Below, piece after piece: positions 16,519 to 23,787 of a DNA stretch of 39,900 bases. The notes below the pieces were generated by a model that did no database searches, was not told the origin of the DNA, and saw nothing but the letters and a program-made list of their open reading frames with translations. Every line of letters starts with the position of its first letter. Positions within the stretch are counted from its first letter, which is position 1. The translations under genes were made by a program, and so were the position numbers. The stretch lies in assembly GCA_003663295.1 (NCBI GenBank), contig QMZS01000001.1:1-39900 (forward strand), written 5' to 3'. This DNA is from Candidatus Aenigmatarchaeota archaeon. GTDB taxonomy: Archaea > Aenigmatarchaeota > Aenigmatarchaeia > QMZS01.

Positions 16519-17247
16519 TTATCTGTCTCTAAGCTTGGCCAATAATCTCAATATCTCAAGATATAACCAGATTAAAGTTACCATCAGACCAAATGCTCCA
16601 TACCATTCCATATATTTTGGGGCTTTGGCTTCTGCTCCTTTTTCAATAAAATCAAAATCCAGAACCAGATTTAATGAAGCAATAACTATTACAACCAGAC
16701 TGAATCCAATTCCTATCAAACCGCTTTCATGGATATATGGCATGCTCATTCCAAAAAGTCCCATCACAAAAGTAAGAGCATATATTAAAAAAATAGCTCC
16801 GGTAGCCGCAACAACACCCAGTCTAAAATTTTCAGTTACTTTTATCAGTCTTGATTTGTAAGCAGTAAGCAGACAAAAAAGCGTGCCAAATGTTAGCAAT
16901 ACCGCTTGTATTACTATTCCGGGATAAGCCTGCTCCATCATGGCTGAAATTACCCCAAGAAACAATCCTTCAAAAAGAGCATAAACCGGGGCAGTATATC
17001 CCGCCAGAGGTTTTTTGAAAATTGTTATTATCGCAGTTATCAGACCCCCAATTAACCCAACAATTAAAAGAATAGAATACAATTCAGGATAACTCCAACT
17101 CCATGCAGAACTCGCTACAGTAAGCAATAATAAAAAATAAGTTTTGTTCACAGTTCCGTTAATTGTCATTGCCCGCTTTGATGAAAAAGAACCTTCTCTT
17201 GAAAATATTTTATCATTCTTCAACACTGGATTTCCTGAACGCATCAT
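16519..17247 (-). CDS. Bax inhibitor-1/YccA family membrane protein
   Basis: 242 residues with about seven transmembrane segments. The N-terminus MMRSGNPVLKNDKIF and RAMTINGTVNKTYFLLLL match the prokaryotic YccA-like branch whose members begin MRSSNPVL and have TMT(V)xGxVNKT. The C-terminal FDFIEKGAEAKAPKYMEWYGAFGL is also typical (core AKAPKYMEWYGAFGL). Family members are ion-leak channels or modulators of membrane proteases. No visible functional link to the mevalonate genes around it. Confidence 0.88.
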   Translation of the reverse strand: MMRSGNPVLKNDKIFSREGSFSSKRAMTINGTVNKTYFLLLLTVASSAWSWSYPELYSILLIVGLIGGLITAIITIFKKPLAGYTAPVYALFEGLFLGVISAMMEQAYPGIVIQAVLLTFGTLFCLLTAYKSRLIKVTENFRLGVVAATGAIFLIYALTFVMGLFGMSMPYIHESGLIGIGFSLVVIVIASLNLVLDFDFIEKGAEAKAPKYMEWYGAFGLMVTLIWLYLEILRLLAKLRDR

Positions 17248-17302
17248 AATTAAATAAAGTAAAATTAAAGGATTTATTATAAATTCGTTTCCAACTCATA
17301 TT

Positions 17303-17860
17303 ATGACAAAAACCTATATTATTGGGATTACAGGAGCAAGTGGCGTAATTATCGGGAAACGATTAATTGAAATACTTTCAAAAGAAAACAAAGTTTACGC
17401 AATTATTTCAGACGCGGCAAAGCTGGTTGCAAAATATGAACTTAAAGAAGAAATTAAATTTAAGAACTCAGAGAATATTATTGTTTATGATGAAAAAGAA
17501 TTCGATGCCAATATAGCATCAGGAAGTTTCAAAACCGAAGGGCTGATAATTGCGCCCTGCACAATGAAAACTGTATCCGCAATCGCAAATGGATTTTCGC
17601 ACAATTTAATTGCGAGGGCTGCGGATGTTTGCATTAAAGAAAAAAGGAAACTTGTTATTGTTCCGCGGGAAAATCCATTAAGCGAAATTCATCTTGAAAA
17701 TTTGCTAAAACTTGCACGACTTAATGCTTATATTGTTCCCCCATCAATCCAGTTTTATTCCTCTGAAACAAAAGAAGAATTAATTGATTATATCTGCGGG
17801 AAGGTTCTTGATTGTTTTGGAATTGGGCATGAATTATACAAGGAATGGTCTGGTAATTAA
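17303..17860 (+). CDS. ubiX: UbiX flavin prenyltransferase
   Basis: 185 residues. N-terminal TGASGVIIGKRL (10-21) binds FMN phosphate; the conserved PRENPLSEIHLENLLKLA begins at 121. The enzyme attaches a dimethylallyl group from DMAP to FMN, giving prenyl-FMN, the cofactor for the UbiD-type decarboxylase encoded 3 kb upstream. Its presence makes the pathway self-contained and links its output (prenyl phosphate) back to its own cofactor supply. Confidence 0.92.
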   Translation: MTKTYIIGITGASGVIIGKRLIEILSKENKVYAIISDAAKLVAKYELKEEIKFKNSENIIVYDEKEFDANIASGSFKTEGLIIAPCTMKTVSAIANGFSHNLIARAADVCIKEKRKLVIVPRENPLSEIHLENLLKLARLNAYIVPPSIQFYSSETKEELIDYICGKVLDCFGIGHELYKEWSGN

Positions 17861-17881
17861 ACTTAAATTCAAGCTAATTTC

Positions 17882-19030
17882 TTATTTCATATCTATTGCT
17901 TCTTTTAGAAGATTTAAACTTTCATAATATTTCTTAAGTACAATTTCCCACAAGTCTTCCCAATCGGGAGGATAAATTAATCCAAAAAAATTTAATGCAA
18001 CCATAAATTTTGGTTTATCAGAATGAATGGGGTATTTATTACTTCTTAATGCCATGATATTCCTAAAATTGAGTATAATAGATTTATTATGCTTTGATAA
18101 ATTCGCCTCTAAAAATTTCTCCAAAATATTTATTGAACCTTTTGTAGATTCATCTTTGATATTTATTTCGTCAATTAAATTTGTTAAACTTTGAATTCTA
18201 TTATTAAATGCATCTTCATCGTCACACAATTTTCTTATATCTGAGATTGCTAATTCATTAGACTTAAATAAATTTATTCCAAAATTATACTCAAAAACAA
18301 TATTCACCTCTCTTCTTTTCTGAACAATCCCTTCAGTAATTTTATCAAGATTATGACTTGAATGTAATACTACTTCATTAATACCATCTTTTTCAGAAAC
18401 TTTTTCTTTAACATATTTTGTTTTCTTATCTGATTCTAAATAAATTTTCAATTCCTCTTGCAAAAGAGGAATAATTTCTGGTGGTATAGTCCAGCTGGGG
18501 TATTTATTACTGCCTGTTTTAAAAACAAGTTTTAAGGTTCGCAATCTAGGTAATATATATGAGGGTATATAACTATATCCAAGTACATTTTCAATTTCAT
18601 CTATTATATCAAAATACGCAGATTCTCCATTTTTATTAATTATTGCTTGTAAGATTCCATAAACTTTTTCACCCCAGCGATCAAATGCTTTCTTACTATT
18701 CTTCTTTATTTCATCCCACGAACCTTTAATTGCCACTTCAGCTTTTTCCGTCGCTGTATAATATTTCCCATGAAATCCCCCTAAACCCAGTTCATACTCA
18801 GGGGGATATTTTTTTACAAATTTTAATAAATCACCATCGTTAATTACTTCTGAAATCTCTAAAGCTTCTTTTGAATAATTCCAATAAATAGGTATTGCTT
18901 TGGATAATAATCCTTCCATAGGTTTAAACGAAGGCAAATCCAGTTCCCTACCAATTCCATATATTTTATCATACCAACAAAATCGCTCCATCAATAAAGC
19001 CCTCTCTTTAATTTTTTCTTTTTTGTCCAT
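17882..19030 (-). CDS. Hypothetical protein, 382 residues
   Basis: A soluble, charged, helix-rich protein of no recognised family. A winged-helix-like middle is possible at about 128-205 (IINKNGESAYFDIIDEIENVLG ... IPPEIIPLLQ; landmarks only GESAYFDIIDE and IPPEIIPLL). The C-terminus has LRSNKYPIHSDKPK and PPDWEDLWEIVLKKYYESL. It is low in GC and on the strand opposite to the flanking pathway genes ubiX and mevalonate kinase, suggesting an inserted accessory gene. Confidence 0.65.
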   Translation of the reverse strand: MDKKEKIKERALLMERFCWYDKIYGIGRELDLPSFKPMEGLLSKAIPIYWNYSKEALEISEVINDGDLLKFVKKYPPEYELGLGGFHGKYYTATEKAEVAIKGSWDEIKKNSKKAFDRWGEKVYGILQAIINKNGESAYFDIIDEIENVLGYSYIPSYILPRLRTLKLVFKTGSNKYPSWTIPPEIIPLLQEELKIYLESDKKTKYVKEKVSEKDGINEVVLHSSHNLDKITEGIVQKRREVNIVFEYNFGINLFKSNELAISDIRKLCDDEDAFNNRIQSLTNLIDEINIKDESTKGSINILEKFLEANLSKHNKSIILNFRNIMALRSNKYPIHSDKPKFMVALNFFGLIYPPDWEDLWEIVLKKYYESLNLLKEAIDMK

Positions 19031-19100
19031 ATCTTATTCTATTGAAATTTCTAATAAGTCTCTAAAACCCGCAATATCTTAATTAGAAAAATAATTAATT

Positions 19101-20054
19101 ATGATGCAAACCTCTGCCCCGGGAAATATTTTCCTATTTGGAGAACATGCTGTGGTTTATAATCGACCTGGGATTATCTCAGCAATAGGATTAAGAACTT
19201 ACTGCGAAATTGAAAAAAATGAAGATTCTCTGATAAATATTTATTCTGAGGGTTACGGGGAATTCAGCGCGAAAATAGAAAATTTAAAACCAGTTGGCAA
19301 TTATGCGGAGAGAATTGATTTGCTCTGCGATTTGATTTCAACCTATTACCGAAAATTTAAAATTAAAGAGGGGGTGACTTTAAAAATCACCTCGGATATT
19401 CCAAAAGATTCCGGAGGAATGAGTTCCTCAACAGCGGTTTTGTGTTCGGTTCTTGAAGGATTAAATAAAATATTTCAGAAAGTTGATAAAAAAGATTATT
19501 ATGAATTCCTGCTTCCTTTCCAGAAAAAAATTCACGGAGGAAATGCTTCCGGGGTTGAACTTTTCTCATCAACTTTCGGGGGTTATAATAAAGTAAGAAT
19601 TGGTCCAGTACGATGCGAAAATCTTGGAGAACTTAAATTGCCAATATTGATTGCGGACACTGAAATTGAAGCAAAAACTTCAGAGACAGTTCCTTATGTG
19701 AGAAATGGGTGGGAAAAAGACAAAAACAGTTATGAAGATATTTTCTATCGCATCAGGCAACTTGTTGAAGAAGGAAAAAAAGCAATTAAGAACCATGACC
19801 TTGTTGTGCTTGGAAACCTGATGATAAAAAACCATGAAATTCTTGCAAAAGACCTTGGAGTATCTCATCCTAAACTAAACAAGATGGTGGAGATTGCCCT
19901 TGAAAACGGAGCTTACGGAGCAAAACTTTCCGGCGGGGGAAAAGGCGGGGCTGCGATTATTCTTGTCAGCAAAGAGAAAGAAGATAAAATAATTGAGAAA
20001 CTTAATTTTTGCAAAGTTTACAAAACAGAGATTGGGGTTAATGGATGCAAATAA
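19101..20054 (+). CDS. mvk: Mevalonate kinase-like GHMP kinase
   Basis: 317 residues. GHMP motifs: SAPGNIFLFGEHAVVY at 5-20, PKDSGGMSSST (ATP loop) at 101-111, GAKLSGGGKGGAAI near the C-terminus. It should phosphorylate mevalonate at the 5-hydroxyl, feeding the phosphomevalonate dehydratase. Two unusual points: the Lys of the usual APGK is Asn, and the catalytic-type Asp in the NxSGxD segment is Glu (GGNASGVE, E153). Start context AATTATG; ATG at 19101 or the next at 19104. Confidence 0.87.
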   Translation: MMQTSAPGNIFLFGEHAVVYNRPGIISAIGLRTYCEIEKNEDSLINIYSEGYGEFSAKIENLKPVGNYAERIDLLCDLISTYYRKFKIKEGVTLKITSDIPKDSGGMSSSTAVLCSVLEGLNKIFQKVDKKDYYEFLLPFQKKIHGGNASGVELFSSTFGGYNKVRIGPVRCENLGELKLPILIADTEIEAKTSETVPYVRNGWEKDKNSYEDIFYRIRQLVEEGKKAIKNHDLVVLGNLMIKNHEILAKDLGVSHPKLNKMVEIALENGAYGAKLSGGGKGGAAIILVSKEKEDKIIEKLNFCKVYKTEIGVNGCK

Positions 20055-20123
20055 CCTCTAAAACAGAGCTTAAGGCAATAAATTAGAACAACTGAAAAAT
20101 TAAAGATTGATTCATCTATATTT

Positions 20124-20741
20124 ATGTCCTACTCTTTTGACTATGATTTGGGGAAACTTCCAAAGGAATTTTTCAGAGAAATTGCTAAAATTGTTGATAA
20201 CCAGAAACTACACAAAAAAATGGGTAATGTCTCGAAATTAATTGTTAAAAGATTCAAAGTTAATAATATTCTTGGAATTCAGGTTGAAGATGCTATTTCA
20301 ATTGTTGAAGATTTAATAGAAGTAAATCTCAACACTGCAATTAAAAGGGAAAAATTTAAAGGGGAAAAAGAAAAAGTTCTTCTTCTCCCTCACTGCTGCA
20401 GAAAATATATGGACTCAAGATGCAAAGCAAAAGTTGATAAAGAAGTTTCTTCTTATTTATGCGCGCATTGTTCAGAAAACTGTCTTGCAAATAAAGCAAC
20501 AAAACTCGGAGAATCTAAAGGATATAAGGTATTTATCCTCCCCGGCGGAAGCTGCATTAAAAAAATTCTGGACAAAGTGAACTGCGAAGTAGTTTTTGCG
20601 ATTGCGTGCCCTGAAGAAATAAATATGTGTGTTGAACTTGTTGAAAATAGAGGGAAAACTTGCATAGGAGTACCTCTTACAAAAAACGGGTGCTCAAACA
20701 CAAAATTTAGCCTGGCAACTCTAAAAAAGGCTTTGATATAG
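20124..20741 (+). CDS. DUF116 family cysteine-rich protein, copy 1
   Basis: 205 residues with a conserved cysteine set: LLLPHCCRKYMDSRCKAK, then CAHCSENC and GGSCIKK and ACPEE. DUF116 has no known biochemical role; the Cys pattern suggests metal or Fe-S binding. No membrane segment is evident. It directly follows mevalonate kinase and is followed 28 bases later by a close paralogue. Confidence 0.85.
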   Translation: MSYSFDYDLGKLPKEFFREIAKIVDNQKLHKKMGNVSKLIVKRFKVNNILGIQVEDAISIVEDLIEVNLNTAIKREKFKGEKEKVLLLPHCCRKYMDSRCKAKVDKEVSSYLCAHCSENCLANKATKLGESKGYKVFILPGGSCIKKILDKVNCEVVFAIACPEEINMCVELVENRGKTCIGVPLTKNGCSNTKFSLATLKKALI

Positions 20742-20769
20742 AAACAATAAAAATGAATACTACATAATT

Positions 20770-21387
20770 ATGTCATACTCTTTCAATTACGATTTAGGGA
20801 AACTTCCAAGAGAATTTTTCAGGGATGTTGCTAAATTAGTGGATAAAAAGGATCTGCACAAGAAATTCGGGGGGTTATCTAAATTAATTGTTAAAAAATT
20901 CAAGGTTGATGAAACTCTGGGAATAAACTCGAAAGACGCAATCTCAATTGTTGAAGATTTGACAAAAGTTTATGTAAAAAACATGATTTATGCGGAAGAT
21001 TTCAAAAAAGCAAAATCAAAAATTTTGCTGTTGCCTCACTGCTGCAGAAAATATATAGATTTCAGGTGCAAAGCAAAATTCGACCCAAAATATTCCTCTT
21101 ATTCCTGCACGCATTGTTCAGAAGACTGTCTTGCAAATAAAGCAACAAAACTCGGAGAATCTAAAGGTTATCGGGTTTTTATTCTTGCGGGGGGAAGTTG
21201 CATTATAAAAATTCTGGACAAAGTAAAATGTGATGCTGTTCTAGGTATTGGATGCACAGAAGAATTAATATTGGGGGCAAAGTTTATAAAAAGCAAAAAT
21301 AAAATTGGTAAAGGATTACCCCTTACAAAAAACGGGTGTTTGAATACAAAATTTAATATTGAGAGCCTGAAAAAGGAACTTGTCTGA
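20770..21387 (+). CDS. DUF116 family cysteine-rich protein, copy 2
   Basis: 205 residues, the same length as copy 1 and mostly alignable without gaps from MSYSFNYDLGKLPREFFRD onward. It keeps the same cysteine layout (LPHCCRKY, RCKAK, CTHCSEDC, GGSCI, GCTEE). One stretch of 43 bases is identical between the two genes, while other parts differ, which suggests gene conversion after an older duplication. Function unknown. Confidence 0.85.
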   Translation: MSYSFNYDLGKLPREFFRDVAKLVDKKDLHKKFGGLSKLIVKKFKVDETLGINSKDAISIVEDLTKVYVKNMIYAEDFKKAKSKILLLPHCCRKYIDFRCKAKFDPKYSSYSCTHCSEDCLANKATKLGESKGYRVFILAGGSCIIKILDKVKCDAVLGIGCTEELILGAKFIKSKNKIGKGLPLTKNGCLNTKFNIESLKKELV

Positions 21388-21511
21388 ATTATTTAAAATC
21401 AAGCAATATAGGATTTACAACAGGATTATCACTCTATTTTTCTCTAAAACAACTTTTTAATTGATAATCAAACCCCAAATAAGATTCTTAAACTTAATAA
21501 ATAATTGAGTA

Positions 21512-22879
21512 ATGGTTAAAGATAGATTAGTGCATAAATTTGGAGGTGAAATAGCCAGCACCTCTAAATATCTTAAAAAAAGCGCTGAGATTATCAAAGA
21601 TAACTCCGAATATGCGAATGTCGCAGTAATATCGGCTCTGAGAGGGGTTACCAAAAGTCTGGCAGAAAAGTGTAATTATTTCTCAAAAGGAGGTTCTGAA
21701 TCTGAAATTGACTCTTATATCCAAGAACTCAGGCAAATGCATTATAACAAAATTAATTATCCTGAAGAACAGGAAATTATTGAAGAAAATCTTGGGGGGA
21801 AATTAGAGGAACTTAAAAGACATCTTTACAGTATTTACGATCTTAACCATACCGATTCTTTAATAACTGATAAAATTATTGTATCTGGAGAAAATCTTTC
21901 TTCAGAAATATTTGGGGGATATTTTTCTAAAAAAGGCATTGAACCGGAAATTTTCACAGGAAGAGAAATTGGTATCATAACCAACAATAATTATGGAGAT
22001 GCTGATATAGACTGGAAACTTACAGCAGGAAATATTGAAAAATATCTAAGACCTTTGCTTGAAGATGGAATTACTCCAATTATAACCGGATTTGACGGAA
22101 AAACACCTGAAGGAAAAACCACAACACTTGGGAGGAGCGGTTCTGATACCACTGCCTGCGTAATTGGATGCGACATAAATGCAAAAGAAATTAATTTATA
22201 CAAAACCACAGAAGGGGTTACGAGCGCAGACCCAAAAATAGTTGGAGGGAAAGCAAGAACAATCCCTTTTATGAATTACCACGAAGCAATGGAGACCGGA
22301 GAAATAACTCATTATAAAGGCGTGGAATATGCAAGAGAAAGAGAAATACCCATCACAGTCAGGAGTATATTAAACCCTGAAATAAAAACCATTATTAATG
22401 GAAATAAAAATACTAAAAAAGGAATAAAACTGATTACCTGTGAACCTGGTTGTTACCTCATTAAAATTGATGATCCAAAAATGGCTGAAGAAGTGGGGGC
22501 GCTTGGAGCTATGAGCACTTCGATGGGTCATTATGGGATAAACCTTGAATTAGCAAGAGATGGATTTAATCACTTAATCTTTGTGCCTGACAGCAACACA
22601 ACCGAAGAATCCATAAATCTGGTAAGAAAAAAACTTGAAGCTGAATATGGAAAAATAATCATATCCCCTAAAGTTTCCATACTCAGAGCAATTGGAAATA
22701 TTGGTTTTGATTCCCATATAAGTTACATATTTAACAAAACCCTTGAAGATAATACCCTCCCTGAAGAAGCCCTTATTGGCTCTTATCCAGCTAAAGATTC
22801 CTGGGGGCTTGAAGGGATGGTACCGGATTCAAAATCAGAAGATATTGTCCGTAAATTACATAAAAACCTAATAGAATAA
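21512..22879 (+). CDS. lysC: Aspartate kinase
   Basis: 455 residues. Amino-acid-kinase fold with HKFGGEIAS at the N-terminus, TTLGRSGSDTTAC and EGVTSADPKIV, followed by two ACT-like regulatory segments in the C-terminal third (CYLIKIDDPKMAEEVG and VSILRAIGNIGF). It phosphorylates aspartate for threonine/methionine/lysine synthesis. No other gene of that pathway is in the window. The last ACT pair suggests allosteric control. It is followed after 5 bases by a broken NTPase gene, probably one transcript. Confidence 0.9.
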   Translation: MVKDRLVHKFGGEIASTSKYLKKSAEIIKDNSEYANVAVISALRGVTKSLAEKCNYFSKGGSESEIDSYIQELRQMHYNKINYPEEQEIIEENLGGKLEELKRHLYSIYDLNHTDSLITDKIIVSGENLSSEIFGGYFSKKGIEPEIFTGREIGIITNNNYGDADIDWKLTAGNIEKYLRPLLEDGITPIITGFDGKTPEGKTTTLGRSGSDTTACVIGCDINAKEINLYKTTEGVTSADPKIVGGKARTIPFMNYHEAMETGEITHYKGVEYAREREIPITVRSILNPEIKTIINGNKNTKKGIKLITCEPGCYLIKIDDPKMAEEVGALGAMSTSMGHYGINLELARDGFNHLIFVPDSNTTEESINLVRKKLEAEYGKIIISPKVSILRAIGNIGFDSHISYIFNKTLEDNTLPEEALIGSYPAKDSWGLEGMVPDSKSEDIVRKLHKNLIE

Positions 22880-22884
22880 TAGTA

Positions 22885-23415
22885 ATGAGGGTCCAAACAA
22901 ACTGGTATGTACTAACCGGAGGTCCGTGTTCAGGGAAATCAAAAGTTATTGAATATCTCAAATCCAAAGGATACAATACTTCCAAAGAATTTGCGAGAAA
23001 GGTAATAGATAAAGGAATTGCAAAAGGAAAAACTGTGGAAGAAATCAGGAAAGATGAAATAAAATTTCAAAATGATATCTTAAACCTTAAAATTAAATTT
23101 GAAAATAAATTACGCCCAAAACAAACAATTTTCCTTGACCGGGGAATTCCTGATTCCATTGTTTATTTCAAAGAAGCTGGACTTAAAGTAGACACTGCTG
23201 TTAAAGAATCCAGTAAAAGATAATACAAAAAAGTTTTCTTCCTTAAACAACCTAAAATTAAAAATGATTATGCGAGAACAGAAGATATAAAAACATCAAA
23301 AAGAATCAGCAAACTCCTATTTAAAGCATATACTGATTTAAGCTATGACTTAATAATTGTACCTGTAACAAAAACAATTGAAGAAAAAGCTGAGAATATC
23401 CTGAATAATTTGTAA
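22885..23415 (+). pseudogene. NadR/AAA_28-like NTPase interrupted by an in-frame TAA
   Basis: The first 112 codons give MRVQTNWYVLTGGPCSGKSKV, a P-loop (GGPCSGKS), and FLDRGIPDSIVYF, typical of small AAA_28-type ATPases. A TAA at 23221-23223 interrupts; the same frame continues at once with YKKVFFLKQPKIKNDYART and TSKRISKLLFKAYTDLSYDLI to a TAA at 23413-23415. The restored 175-residue length is normal for the family. The C-terminal half carries conserved residues (DYARTED), so the interruption is recent or an error. One base change (AAA, GAA or CAA to TAA) would do it. Confidence 0.8.
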
Positions 23416-23477
23416 ATAAAAGAAAGTTATCTTAGAATAAAATAATTTAATTATTTTATGGCCGGGATGGTGTAGCT

Positions 23478-23541
23478 AAGCCCTTCTTTCTTTCAAAAAG
23501 AAAGTAGCCCTTAAAGGGAAGAACAAAACTTGGCTCTGTAA
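23478..23541 (+). other. D-loop intron of tRNA-His (64 nt)
   Basis: Best boundaries from BHB folding: 3-nt bulge CT^A (23476-78), central pairs GTAG/CTGT (two wobbles), 3-nt bulge AA^G (23540-42). Inside, AGCC (23479-82) pairs GGCT (23532-35), and there are hairpins CTTTCTT/AAGAAAG and CCCTT/AAGGG. Direct AA repeats at both ends allow a shift of two bases. Confidence 0.75.
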
Positions 23542-23561
23542 GGTAGCATGAGAGACTGTGG

Positions 23562-23675
23562 AGGAACTTCAAAAAGTTCTATCATTTACCATATCTTCGC
23601 CTCATTCTTTTGCCCTGCAAAAGATGCATAGTCCGAAGGATTAATGTTGGCTCGATATGCTTTAACAAAACGGAA
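23562..23675 (+). other. Canonical 37/38 intron of tRNA-His (114 nt)
   Basis: The central helix is exon CTGT (23556-59) with intron ACGG (23670-73). Bulges are GG^A (23560-62) and AA^A (23674-76), cut as expected. Internal hairpins GAACTT/AAGTTC and CTTTTG/CAAAAG are perfect. Position after nucleotide 37 is the standard archaeal one. Confidence 0.85.
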
Positions 23676-23713
23676 ATCTCTTAGGGGGGGTTCAAATCCC
23701 CCTCTCGGCCCTA

Positions 23714-23719
23714 TTTTTT
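23714..23719 (+). terminator. T-run terminator after tRNA-His
   Basis: Six T residues four bases after the discriminator. Archaeal polymerase terminates at T-runs, so this is the likely end of the tRNA transcript. Confidence 0.5.
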
Positions 23720-23787
23720 AGATTGTTTTCTTATAAATTCCAAAATTCGTTCTATCCTTTACTTTGCAAGAATCATCAATCCATGTT

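Larger units (their letters stand above)
23461..23710 (+). tRNA. tRNA-His(GTG) with two introns
   Basis: Acceptor GCCGGGA (23461-23467) pairs with TCTCGGC (23703-23709) with one G-T; discriminator C at 23710. G-1, the His-specific base, is encoded at 23460. Anticodon stem AGAGA/TCTCT (23551-55/23677-81) holds anticodon GTG at 23558-23560. T arm GGGGG-TTCAAAT-CCCCC. Without the introns the D-loop is AGCTGGTA (8 nt, standard). Two introns: 64 nt in the D-loop and 114 nt at the canonical 37/38 site. A T-run at 23714-23719 ends the gene. Confidence 0.9.
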
